NCBI GenBank assembly: GCA_035652815.1
Contig: DASRDB010000001.1
Span: 310,001-374,000 of the forward strand
Source of the DNA: DASRDB01 sp035652815
Lineage (GTDB): Bacteria > Chloroflexota > Ktedonobacteria > Ktedonobacterales > Ktedonobacteraceae
Reading direction: 5' to 3'
DNA length: 64,000 nt
The notes beneath the pieces were generated by a model, which was not told the origin of the DNA, made no database searches, and saw nothing but the letters and a program-made list of their open reading frames with translations. A program made the position numbers and the translations under genes. Below, piece after piece: positions 1 through 7,903 of this stretch; position 1 is the stretch's first letter; each line of letters begins with the position of its first letter.

Positions 1-1506
1 CCAGCCACTTGCGCCACCGAGACCACCGCTACACGAGGAACCAGCCGTACAATAAATTGGGTAGCCAGTCGCGGGATCGGCATCGAGCGAGACATCAGGC
101 ACTTCACGCATACCGTTGGAGTACGAATTCTTTACGCCTGGCCCGCTCTGCCACGATGGCTGCTTCCAGAACTGGCTGATGCCACCACCGCCCGCGCCGC
201 CAAGAAAGCCGCCGTTCCACACCGTCTCAGTCGAATAGCTGTTATTGCTATTCAGCGTCAAATTGGTGCCGCCAACGCCAGTGATGTAGGGCTGCGCGGC
301 TGGATCATCGGCGTTGAGCGAAAAATCGTAGCTGCCGCCCTGCAACTGGAAGCAGCTTTCGCTGCCGCTATCGCCAGCCGCAACCAGAATCGTCTGTCCC
401 TGCGCGGCGGCTTGCTGGAAGAACTGGTTCTCCTGATTGGCTTCCTGCTGCCCCATGTTCTTCTCGCAATCGCCCCAACTTACGCTGATGACCGATGTGC
501 GGTCTTTGACGATGCGGGCGAACTCGTCGTTGTAGCCCTGCGTGGTATTGGGGGCTTCGTAGACGAGAATTTTGGAGAGATTGGGGGCCATGCCCAGCAG
601 CACCTCGATATCCAGTTCGACTTCGATTGCGCCCGCGCCCGGCTGACCATTGAAGCCATCCAGGACAACGTTCTGCAACGGCACATTTGCGCCGCCAAAG
701 CACTGCGCATAGGCCTGAATATCGCTCTGCGAGTAGCCATCCAGCTCAAAGACGCCGACGGTCTGGCCTTCGCCATGCAGTCCCTGGTTGTGCAGGCCAT
801 CGTAGTTGTAGGCCTTCGAAAACTGACTGGGAATGTAGGCCACCTGCGTGCCGCCGCTCGTCCCTGGTCCCGGGCAGTTACTCGCGCGCGGATTGCTCGC
901 CGCGATATGCTTCGGACGAATGGGCGGATGATAGTACTGCGTGGCATTGTCCAGGCCCGTGAGCGAGACGACATACGAGGCCAGATAGGCCGGAAGCGTG
1001 GGGGGCGAGGCGTTGGCGTAGAAGACACGCCCATCGGGGTCGCGGTAGTCGTTGATGGTCACGTGGAAAACGCGCTCTGCCAGGGGCTGCGGCCCACTGA
1101 AGTCGATGAGGCCGGTGTAGGTCTGGGTGACGGAAAAGCCTTGCTGTTTCAAATAATGTATGACCGCCTCTTGCTGGTCATAGGTGGGACCAAATTCGCT
1201 GGCGAACTGGTTGGGTGTCAGATACCGGTGATAATCGGGGGAAGATGGATCGTAGAGCCGCTGTAACAGGCTGCTCAAACGCTCCTGGTTGCGCAATGCC
1301 AGTCCGATACCCATGCGCAGGGTACGCCCAGATGTGTCACGACCCTGCAACTTGCTCACCTGAACGAGAGACGGCACGCCGCCTACGTTCATCGGTTGAA
1401 GCTGAGCATCTGCGCGCGCCGAGGAAAAAAGCCGACTGGGGAGAAGATAACCGCCGAGAATGAGTACTGCTAGAAGTACGATCGATACTCCTATTTTTTT
1501 GCGCAC
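1..1506 (-). CDS. S53 family (kumamolisin/sedolisin) peptidase, 3' end cut by the window
   Basis: Secreted acid serine-carboxyl peptidase of the sedolisin family; 502 codons are present and the C-terminus lies beyond base 1. The start is a GTG at 1506 preceded five bases upstream by AAGGAGG. A hydrophobic signal segment (about residues 3-20) is followed by a pro-kumamolisin activation domain and then the catalytic domain. The Glu and Asp of the catalytic triad are visible in IEVELDIE (Glu295, Asp299), and the oxyanion-hole Asp in AAGDSGSE (Asp379). The Ser of the GTS motif must lie just outside the window, because the reading frame runs off in a Gly-rich segment. No operon partner is visible; the next gene is divergent. 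A second S53 peptidase lies at 27019. Family assignment is firm; substrate is unknown, presumably extracellular protein. Confidence 0.93.
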   Translation of the reverse strand, partial: MRKKIGVSIVLLAVLILGGYLLPSRLFSSARADAQLQPMNVGGVPSLVQVSKLQGRDTSGRTLRMGIGLALRNQERLSSLLQRLYDPSSPDYHRYLTPNQFASEFGPTYDQQEAVIHYLKQQGFSVTQTYTGLIDFSGPQPLAERVFHVTINDYRDPDGRVFYANASPPTLPAYLASYVVSLTGLDNATQYYHPPIRPKHIAASNPRASNCPGPGTSGGTQVAYIPSQFSKAYNYDGLHNQGLHGEGQTVGVFELDGYSQSDIQAYAQCFGGANVPLQNVVLDGFNGQPGAGAIEVELDIEVLLGMAPNLSKILVYEAPNTTQGYNDEFARIVKDRTSVISVSWGDCEKNMGQQEANQENQFFQQAAAQGQTILVAAGDSGSESCFQLQGGSYDFSLNADDPAAQPYITGVGGTNLTLNSNNSYSTETVWNGGFLGGAGGGGISQFWKQPSWQSGPGVKNSYSNGMREVPDVSLDADPATGYPIYCTAGSSCSGGLGGASGW

Positions 1507-1625
1507 AATAACCTCCTTCTTCAGCAAGGATATTCCGTCTGCTTGAAAAAACGCGGTTGCGCACCGGAATGGGAGATAATCAGGGGGGATTTTCGGGCTA
1601 TTACCAGATTTTTCCAGCATCCAGC

Positions 1626-1654
1626 TTGACTAGAAGCCCAGTAAGGAGTATAAT
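1626..1654 (+). promoter_or_regulatory. Sigma-70-type promoter of the DEAD-box helicase gene
   Basis: TTGACT (1626-1631) and a perfect TATAAT (1649-1654) are separated by exactly 17 bases. Transcription would begin near 1661, leaving about 250 bases of untranslated leader before the helicase ATG at 1910. Confidence 0.75.
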
Positions 1655-1804
1655 GCACCATGTAATGACTGTTTGCATGGCAGGGAACATGCCGCTCGAC
1701 AATTCTGTTCCCTTGTAAAGACGCTAAAGAGTTCCGAGCAATCCTCTTAGAAGATTCTCCTTCTGCATGCATGTTCATTCTGATATCAGTTAGCGGCATT
1801 GCTC

Positions 1805-1885
1805 CCGTATCCTTATACGGCCTGCTCCTGGTATTCCCCTGTCAGCACAGTGCTTTCAGGATGATAACGCGCCTGTCAGGGGCGC
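1805..1885 (+). promoter_or_regulatory. Structured 5' leader of the helicase mRNA
   Basis: Three successive hairpins can be drawn: CCGTAT/ATACGG at 1805-1820, CCTG..AGCAC/GTGCT..CAGG at 1838-1860, and GCGCC/GGCGC at 1869-1885. The last ends eight bases before the AAAGGA ribosome-binding site, and a run of seven T follows that site. Long structured leaders are common on cold-inducible RNA helicase genes; a thermosensor or attenuator role here is inference. Confidence 0.4.
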
Positions 1886-1909
1886 ATTGGCCGAAAGGAT
1901 TTTTTTGTC

Positions 1910-3442
1910 ATGTCTTCTTTTAGTGAATTTGAGTTGCAGCCCGCGACCTACGCGATGCTGGCAAAGATGGAGATTTCAGAGCCGACGCCAATTCAGGAAC
2001 AGGCAATTCCGGTCCTGCTCGCTGGAAAAGATGTCGTGGGCCGTTCAGCTACCGGTTCGGGTAAAACGCTCGCCTATGGCATTCCCCTGGTGGAACGAGT
2101 CTCGCGCAAGATGCGCGTCCCGCAGTTGCTCGTGTTGTTGCCCACCCGCGAACTGGCTATTCAAGTGCATAGCGTACTGGACAAACTGGCAAGCGGGCGC
2201 AGGATTTTCACAGCCCTGCTCGTCGGTGGCAGAACTTATGGCAGGCAAATTTCAGCCCTGCAATCGGGAGCGCAAATCGTCATCGGCACACCCGGGCGCG
2301 TAAAAGACCATATTGATCGTGGCACGCTGGTACTGAGCCAGCTACGCATGTGCGTGCTGGACGAGGCCGATCAGATGCTCGATAGCGGCTTCGGGCCAGA
2401 CATCGAGGAAATACTGACCAACACACCGGAGACCCGCCAGATGGCCCTCTTCTCAGCGACCATTCCAGCCTGGGTTGAGAAAATCCAGCAAAAATTTTTG
2501 CACGACCCGGTTAAGCTTGATGTTGCGCCGCCTACCGGCACGCTAAGCACTATCGAGCAGATTGCCTATCAAATTCCATCATCTAAAAAGATGGAAGCGC
2601 TTTGCACACTCCTGCATGCCGTGAACGGAGAAAGCACACTCATCTTTGGCAAGACCAAACACGGGGTTGAGAAGCTAGGTGAAGAACTCAATAAGCTCGG
2701 CTATACAGTGGGAACGCTGCATGGCGACAAGAGCCAGCGTGCCCGTGAACAGGTGCTGACCGCCTTCCGCAAGGGACAGGTACAAACGCTGCTTGCCACG
2801 AACGTAGCAGCGCGTGGTCTGGATATTCAGGGCATCGCCCAGGTCATCAACTACGAACTGCCGGAGTCGAGCGACCTGTTTACGCACCGCATTGGCCGTA
2901 CAGGCAGGATGGGCCGCCAGGGCAAAGCCATTACCCTGCTCATTCCATCCGATGTGCCAAAGTGGAAACGCATGGCCCGCAACCTGGGACAGACCGTCAC
3001 CTTGCAAAAACTCGTGATTAACGAGGACGCGCTTACCACGCCCCCACCTGTTCGTGAAGTAGTCATTGTTGAACAACAATCCGAGAGCGAAAACACGCAA
3101 GTTGCGGCAAAGCAGGAACGTGATTCCACACAAAAAGGCACATTCGGCAGGCAAAATCGCCGCAAAGAGCGCGTCGTCACTGGAACAGAGGCCCGGGCCT
3201 GGGAAGAAGAAGATCTCTACCTGCCAGAACGGCCTACTACTGAGAGACCCCGTCGCGAAAGAGATGCAGGCAGGCCTTATAACGGTGGAAAATTCGCCGA
3301 CAGGCGCAAATCCCGTGCTTTCGGTGGAGATATGCCGGAGCGCCGGAACGACCGGAGAAAATTTCAGACCGTAGGTTCAACACAGCGCGCTTCCGTGTCG
3401 AATCGCAGCGACAAACGGGCGCGGTATTCACGGTATGCGTGA
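1910..3442 (+). CDS. DEAD-box ATP-dependent RNA helicase
   Basis: Superfamily 2 RNA helicase that unwinds or remodels RNA, likely in ribosome assembly or mRNA decay in the cytoplasm. All core motifs are visible in order: Q-motif region near residues 5-30, Walker A ATGSGKT, PTRELA, TPGR, DEAD (VLDEADQM), SAT, and HRIGRTGR in the C-terminal RecA lobe. After about residue 380 the protein has a long charged Arg/Glu/Lys-rich, low-complexity tail, as in CsdA/DeaD-type enzymes, probably for RNA binding. No DbpA-type RNA-binding domain is recognisable in the tail. Start ATG 1910 has AAAGGA upstream with a rather long 10-base spacer. The gene stands alone under a consensus promoter and a long leader. 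Confidence 0.95.
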   Translation: MSSFSEFELQPATYAMLAKMEISEPTPIQEQAIPVLLAGKDVVGRSATGSGKTLAYGIPLVERVSRKMRVPQLLVLLPTRELAIQVHSVLDKLASGRRIFTALLVGGRTYGRQISALQSGAQIVIGTPGRVKDHIDRGTLVLSQLRMCVLDEADQMLDSGFGPDIEEILTNTPETRQMALFSATIPAWVEKIQQKFLHDPVKLDVAPPTGTLSTIEQIAYQIPSSKKMEALCTLLHAVNGESTLIFGKTKHGVEKLGEELNKLGYTVGTLHGDKSQRAREQVLTAFRKGQVQTLLATNVAARGLDIQGIAQVINYELPESSDLFTHRIGRTGRMGRQGKAITLLIPSDVPKWKRMARNLGQTVTLQKLVINEDALTTPPPVREVVIVEQQSESENTQVAAKQERDSTQKGTFGRQNRRKERVVTGTEARAWEEEDLYLPERPTTERPRRERDAGRPYNGGKFADRRKSRAFGGDMPERRNDRRKFQTVGSTQRASVSNRSDKRARYSRYA

Positions 3443-3471
3443 TTTCCCTATTAAAAGCAACGATTAAGGAA

Positions 3472-3657
3472 TTTGTAGGGACGCGATGATGAATTTTTAC
3501 AAAGAAAGAGCGTCTCTCCAAGCCTGTCATCCTGAGCGAAGGATCTCCTGCCTCACCACCCGAATCGCCTGGCCAGGAGATCCTTCGCTGCGCTCAGGAT
3601 GACAGAGAGCGAGTATTCCCCACTCTTTTCTCAATATCCACCATCGCGTCCCAACAA
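3472..3657. repeat. Nested inverted-repeat element, copy 1
   Basis: Outer arms TTTGTAGGGACGCGATGATG (from 3472) and CCATCGCGTCCCAACAA (to 3657) enclose an inner inverted repeat at 3525-3604 with arms TGTCATCCTGAGCG... and ...CAGGATGACA. The inner left arm lacks seven bases relative to the other copies. It lies between the convergent helicase and SDR genes. No ORF; a MITE-like non-autonomous element is likely. Confidence 0.8.
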
Positions 3658-3662
3658 TTTCT

Positions 3663-4418
3663 TTATTCCGGGTCGCGTCCAAACAGTGGCTCAACCATTG
3701 GGCGCATGCGAATCTCTGCGATGCGCGTGCGTTCGGGCTGCGTTGCCATCAAGAGCGCGGCTGCGGCGACGTCCTCGGCCTCCATCATACCCGATTCGGC
3801 TACGCCCTCTGGTGTGCGGCCCGTGCCAAGCGCAAGCTCCGTTTTCACGCCGCCAGGACAGATCACGCCAACCTTAATACCTCGCGGACGCAATTCGCGG
3901 TCAAGCGCCTGGGTAAAACCGACCTGCGCAAATTTGGTGGCACAGTAAACAGACTCGCCCGCGAAACCCATCACGCCTGCCATCGATGAGATATTGATGA
4001 TAGCGCCGGAGCCGCGTTCAAGCAGCACAGGTACGGCATGCCTTGTAAAAAGGAAGGTGCTGCGCATATTGGTATCCATCATGGCATCATAATCATCGGC
4101 GCTCGTCTGGATCAAATTGCCATAGCGAGCGATACCCGCGTTATTGACCAGGATATCGAGCCTGCCCATTTGCTGCACGGCAGTCGAAACAGCGCGAGCA
4201 GCCGTCTCCTCCTCACGCACATCTCCCACGACGATAGCGCAACGCCGCCCGCTCTTTTGCGCCTCATTGGCAAGTTCCGTAAGCCGTTCCTCACGCCGCG
4301 CCACCACTACGAGATCAGCGCCCTCACCTAAAAACGCGCGAGCAATGGCCGCGCCAATCCCTGAACTGGCACCTGTGATAAGGGCTACCTGCCCGCTTAA
4401 TTTTCCGTTTGTTGGCAT
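3663..4418 (-). CDS. Short-chain dehydrogenase/reductase (SDR)
   Basis: NAD(P)-dependent oxidoreductase of the classical SDR family, 251 residues. The cofactor motif TGASSGIG is at residues 15-22, NNAG at 92-95, the catalytic Ser at 144/145 and the YxxxK pair at Tyr158 and Lys162. Start is placed at ATG 4418 because AGAGGAG lies upstream; a longer frame to 4466 adds an unrelated extension. The Arg-rich segment after the first strand (VVVARREER) suggests NADP preference. The gene is monocistronic and divergent from the methyltransferase gene. Substrate cannot be deduced. Confidence 0.9.
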   Translation of the reverse strand: MPTNGKLSGQVALITGASSGIGAAIARAFLGEGADLVVVARREERLTELANEAQKSGRRCAIVVGDVREEETAARAVSTAVQQMGRLDILVNNAGIARYGNLIQTSADDYDAMMDTNMRSTFLFTRHAVPVLLERGSGAIINISSMAGVMGFAGESVYCATKFAQVGFTQALDRELRPRGIKVGVICPGGVKTELALGTGRTPEGVAESGMMEAEDVAAAALLMATQPERTRIAEIRMRPMVEPLFGRDPE

Positions 4419-4466
4419 GTGAATTGTTCTCCTCTTTCCACAGACTGATTGGTATAGATGTATCAA

Positions 4467-4496
4467 ATTATAAGCAAAGCTTGCTCAGAGAACCAA
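4467..4496 (-). promoter_or_regulatory. Probable promoter of the SDR gene
   Basis: On the minus strand TTGGTT (4491-4496) and a perfect TATAAT (4467-4472) are 18 bases apart, giving a leader of about 40 bases before the SDR start. Confidence 0.5.
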
Positions 4497-4554
4497 TCAC
4501 ATGTATACTTGCTGCATAGTAACTGATTATATCAGGGAGGGTTGTAGCTGTATT

Positions 4555-5532
4555 ATGATTTCTCCATTATTTCAACCTGATTACGATGCTCACACTTTTC
4601 GCATAGAAGAGAACTACAACAATAGCAATACTATTACACTCCATCGTGGAGATACACATGCTTTCCTGAAAACTATACCAGACGGAGCAGTCTCGCTTGT
4701 TGTGACTTCACCGCCCTACAACATTGGAAAGGCATACGAACGTAAAAAAGAAATCGATACTTATCTTGCCGAGCAAGAAAAAGTAATTGCAGAGCTTGTG
4801 CGCGTCCTTAATGAACGTGGTAGTATTTGCTGGCAAACAGGGAATTACGTTGAGGATGGCGAAGTGTATCCCCTGGATATTTATTACTATCCCATTTTCA
4901 AGAAACTCGGTTTAAAGCTACGAAATCGGATTGTCTGGCATTTTGAACATGGTTTGCATGCCTCCAAACGATTTTCTGGTCGTTATGAGACTATTTTATG
5001 GTTTACAAAAAGTGATGAGTACACGTTTAACCTCGATTCCGTTCGTGTTCCAGCAAAATATCCTGGTAAGCGGCATTTTAAAGGTCCTAATAAAGGTCAG
5101 CCGTCGGGAAATCCTCTTGGAAAAAATCCCTCAGATATATGGGAATTTCTTTATGAGGAATGGGAGCGTTGCATATGGGATATACCGAATGTGAAAGCAA
5201 ACCATATCGAAAAAACGATACATCCCTGCCAGTTTCCAGTGGAACTTGTGGAACGCTGTGTTCTTGCCTTAACAAATGAAGGTGAGCGAGTACTAGACCC
5301 TTACTGTGGTGTTGGCTCAACCTTAATAGCCGCTCTTATGCATGAAAGGCGGGCAATTGGGGTCGAGAAAGAGCAAGACTACATTGATATCAGCAAGGAA
5401 CGCATCTCTCAGCTTTTCAATGGCACATTAAAGACCCGCCCTCTTGGTCGCCCTGTACATAAGCCAACAGGTCGAGAAAAGGTCTCACAGGTTCCCCTCG
5501 AGTGGAGACGTTTACATGAGGGAGAAGAGTAA
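4555..5532 (+). CDS. Type II DNA methyltransferase, beta-class (probable N4-cytosine)
   Basis: Protective methyltransferase of a restriction-modification system. With the start at ATG 4555 it has 325 residues. Catalytic motif IV is TSPPYNIGK (SPPY at 52-55) and the AdoMet-binding motif I, LDPYCGVGS, follows near 247-255; this IV-before-I order with the target-recognition region between them is the beta class. SPPY rather than DPPY is usual for N4-cytosine enzymes, the known type for BglII and BstYI methylases. An upstream ATG at 4501 is possible; 4555 is preferred because GGGAGGG lies before it, although 14 bases away. The coding sequence is visibly more AT-rich than the flanks, consistent with horizontal transfer. 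It sits directly before the endonuclease gene. Confidence 0.9.
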   Translation: MISPLFQPDYDAHTFRIEENYNNSNTITLHRGDTHAFLKTIPDGAVSLVVTSPPYNIGKAYERKKEIDTYLAEQEKVIAELVRVLNERGSICWQTGNYVEDGEVYPLDIYYYPIFKKLGLKLRNRIVWHFEHGLHASKRFSGRYETILWFTKSDEYTFNLDSVRVPAKYPGKRHFKGPNKGQPSGNPLGKNPSDIWEFLYEEWERCIWDIPNVKANHIEKTIHPCQFPVELVERCVLALTNEGERVLDPYCGVGSTLIAALMHERRAIGVEKEQDYIDISKERISQLFNGTLKTRPLGRPVHKPTGREKVSQVPLEWRRLHEGEE

Positions 5533-5534
5533 TC

Positions 5535-6176
5535 GTGCTAATTGCTGGTATGTACTCCTTTAAACAGGGGAAAGAGGTAATCTCGCAGCTACATCGTCCA
5601 GAACTGGAAGAAGTGCTGCAAACTATTGAGGCTATAGACGCGGAACAATGTAAAACAAAAATTAGTAAAGAGAAAACAATGCGAGATCGTGTTCTCTATA
5701 GCCCTCCCGCCCTCAATCAGGCTTTCAAACAGGAGTTCACTAATAAAGGCTGGCTCAATCACAAAGTTATTGCTGAATACTCACATGAGTTCTATGTCCC
5801 TGGATATAAACCACGTACCAAAACAGGAAGAGAACCACAACCATTCCGAGATATGGATTTCGTGAAGAACAAATTAGGCGTTGAGGTACAATTTGGCAAG
5901 TATTCGTTTATGGTGTATAACGTCTGCGCCAAAATGACTATCTTCGCCAAACTCGGTGTAATCGATTGCGGCGTAGAAATCGTTCCTGTTAAGGCTCTGG
6001 CAGATGAAATGTCAACAGGAGTGTCCTACTTTGAACAGTTTGTGTGGGAATTAGAACATCGTGGAATATCGGATATTGACATTCCAGTACTTATTCTTGG
6101 GATAGATACCGACGGTGTTAAACCGAAAGACTTAAAACTGGCAGAGTCAAAACAGCAATATCTGCTTTTCGAGTAA
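5535..6176 (+). CDS. BglII/BstYI-family type II restriction endonuclease
   Basis: Restriction endonuclease partner of the preceding methyltransferase, 213 residues, GTG start three bases after the methyltransferase stop, with GGAGAAGAG overlapping the end of the upstream gene. The active site matches the unusual BglII triad Asp-x8-Glu-x-Gln: DFVKNKLGVEVQ gives Asp108, Glu117 and Gln119, the same spacing as BglII Asp84-Glu93-Gln95. The following FGKYSFMVYN segment also resembles the family. Known relatives cut RGATCY or AGATCT; the exact specificity here is not readable from sequence. No controller protein gene is visible. An ATG at 5550 is an alternative start. Confidence 0.82.
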   Translation: MLIAGMYSFKQGKEVISQLHRPELEEVLQTIEAIDAEQCKTKISKEKTMRDRVLYSPPALNQAFKQEFTNKGWLNHKVIAEYSHEFYVPGYKPRTKTGREPQPFRDMDFVKNKLGVEVQFGKYSFMVYNVCAKMTIFAKLGVIDCGVEIVPVKALADEMSTGVSYFEQFVWELEHRGISDIDIPVLILGIDTDGVKPKDLKLAESKQQYLLFE

Positions 6177-6196
6177 ACGAGTTACTCGAAAAGCAG
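6162..6196. terminator. Bidirectional terminator-like hairpin between endonuclease and MFS genes
   Basis: Perfect 15-base arms (CTGCTTTTCGAGTAA and its complement) with a five-base loop span the endonuclease stop codon, between two convergent genes. A clear T tract is absent, so termination strength is uncertain. Confidence 0.55.
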
Positions 6197-6221
6197 TCCC
6201 AAACCAAATTTCTATAATGCC

Positions 6222-7544
6222 TCACACCCGCACCCGCAAAATAAAAGCCGCCCCCGTCAGCAAAAACACTGTCGCAGCAGCAAAGACCAGCCGGTAGCCT
6301 AGCGCGGTGGTTGCTTCACGGCTGATGAAGAAGACAATCGCACTGCCCAGAATGGGCGCAATAACTGAAGGGATAGTATCCGAGGCTCCCCAGATGGCTA
6401 AGTCTTTGCCGACCGTTCGCATAGAGGGCATGGCGTCGATTGCCAGCGCCCAATCAACACTGGTATATGCGCCGTAGCCGACGCCGAAAAATATGCCCAG
6501 GACCCAGAGGGGGAAGCTGCCGGGCGCGACGACGAAGGCGAACGAGGCGACCGCCATGCAGCAGGTCGAGACGCAGACAATCGGGGCGCGCCGGATGCGG
6601 TCAGAGAGAACGCCGAGGACGAAGGCGCTGGCGATAGCTCCGACTAATGCCAGCAGAGCCACTACCGCCGTTGATTGCACAAAATTGGTTTCGTGCGCGA
6701 CATCGGCGAGATAGTATTCAATGAAGGTCATGAACAGGGTCAGGCCCATCATCACGGCAAAGCGGGTGAAAAAGACGACCAGGAAATTATAGCTGAGCCA
6801 GGGTTGAATCCAGTTTTCTACGAACCAACGACGAAAACGGCGCATTCCGCTTTCCTCGGACGACATAACTACTTTAGCATCCGGCATAAACGGAATTTCA
6901 TGTATGCCGAAAACGGTAATTAACCCGCCAACGACCAGGGCAATGCCCGTAAGGAGATAGAAAAGACCTGCCCCCTGCCGAATAACACCGGCTCCCGTCG
7001 AATTCAGGCTCACCGCCCCCAGGAGAAAAGCCGCCAGTCCCAGGCTGCCGATGTTGCCGATGATAGTCATCAGTCCCATGTAAGCCGAAGCCTCGCCGCG
7101 CTGCTCCTTTGGCACCCGATCCGGCAAAAGGGCCTGATACGCGGTGTTGGCGGCGTTACTGCCAATTTGATTGATAATCAGGGCGATGACGAAAACGGCC
7201 ACGTTGCCTGCAACCGCCAGCATAAGCGCGCTCACTACAAGCAATAATGTGCCAATGGCGATATAGGGCCGCCTGCGCCCCCACGTGCCAGGGGTATTGT
7301 CAGAGAGCATACCGAGAATGGGCGGCAGGAGAACCGAGACAATCGCGCTCACCGTCGAAATCCAGCCAAGCAGGACGGCCTGTTGCGCATTGCCGACCTG
7401 TCCCTGCGGCAGGAAGAGCAAGATTTGCAGAGGGATAACGATTGGAATGAGGGCCGCGCTCTGCATATTGAGCGAGAACCAGTAGAAGCTCAACACCAAC
7501 TGATCGCGAACGGTAAGGCGTTTTTCCAACGTGGGCGCATCCAT
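6222..7544 (-). CDS. Major facilitator superfamily transporter
   Basis: Integral membrane transporter of about 440 residues with roughly twelve hydrophobic segments. The MFS signature between helices 2 and 3 is recognisable (GMLSDNTPGTWGRRRPYI) and a second, weaker copy (GVLSDRIRRAPIV) opens the second half. The GTWGRRRPYI form is seen in sugar/cation symporters of the GPH or sucrose-transporter type, so a carbohydrate substrate is plausible. Start ATG 7544 follows GAGGGAG; a GTG at 7559 in frame is an alternative. It is the last gene of a leftward run GH4 - SCP2 - MFS, the SCP2 stop overlapping the upstream GTG, which supports a link with glycoside uptake and hydrolysis. Confidence 0.88.
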   Translation of the reverse strand: MDAPTLEKRLTVRDQLVLSFYWFSLNMQSAALIPIVIPLQILLFLPQGQVGNAQQAVLLGWISTVSAIVSVLLPPILGMLSDNTPGTWGRRRPYIAIGTLLLVVSALMLAVAGNVAVFVIALIINQIGSNAANTAYQALLPDRVPKEQRGEASAYMGLMTIIGNIGSLGLAAFLLGAVSLNSTGAGVIRQGAGLFYLLTGIALVVGGLITVFGIHEIPFMPDAKVVMSSEESGMRRFRRWFVENWIQPWLSYNFLVVFFTRFAVMMGLTLFMTFIEYYLADVAHETNFVQSTAVVALLALVGAIASAFVLGVLSDRIRRAPIVCVSTCCMAVASFAFVVAPGSFPLWVLGIFFGVGYGAYTSVDWALAIDAMPSMRTVGKDLAIWGASDTIPSVIAPILGSAIVFFISREATTALGYRLVFAAATVFLLTGAAFILRVRV

Positions 7545-7555
7545 AGCGCGCTCCC

Positions 7556-7882
7556 TCACAGCAATTTCTGCAATTTCATCAAATCTTCCATGCGACCGGA
7601 GACTTTCAGCTTGCGCGTAATAAATGCAAGCTCTGGATTGACCTTGCGATCAAGTATTCCCGCCAGCGTATCGCTGTTGGTGGTAACGCTGATATTGGGC
7701 TGCGGAAGCGTTTCTTCTGACAGGCTCGCGTTGCCGTCCTGCGCGATATGCAGCACGAAATTGCGTTTGAGGTCAGGGAAGATAAATTGGATAGTCCGGT
7801 CAAAGCCTTGAAATGAGACGCGCACATCGGGCTGGTCAAAGCGAGCGCGAATACGTTCGAGATAAGGAAGAATATCGGCCAT
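7556..7882 (-). CDS. SCP2 sterol-carrier-type domain protein
   Basis: Small 108-residue cytoplasmic protein that appears to be a single SCP2 fold, a hydrophobic ligand-binding module. The pattern RTIQFIFPDLKRNFVLHI, the central NISVTTNSDTLAGIL and the C-terminal KVSGRMEDLMKLQKLL are typical of SCP2 domains. It lies 21 bases downstream of the GH4 gene and is followed at once by the MFS transporter, so the three are probably cotranscribed. The ligand is unknown. Confidence 0.8.
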   Translation of the reverse strand: MADILPYLERIRARFDQPDVRVSFQGFDRTIQFIFPDLKRNFVLHIAQDGNASLSEETLPQPNISVTTNSDTLAGILDRKVNPELAFITRKLKVSGRMEDLMKLQKLL

Positions 7883-7903
7883 AAGCTCTCCCTCTCTGTC
7901 GGA

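Larger units (their letters stand above)
1507..1909. other. Divergent intergenic region holding the helicase promoter and leader
   Basis: No gene is visible here. It separates the S53 peptidase (leftward) from the DEAD-box helicase (rightward) and contains a consensus promoter at 1626-1654 and a leader of about 250 bases with several small hairpins, both annotated separately. Confidence 0.7.

Noticed and set aside
412..1266. Long plus-strand frame at 412-1266
   Set aside because: It is antisense to the S53 peptidase, whose catalytic motifs and ribosome-binding site are unmistakable.
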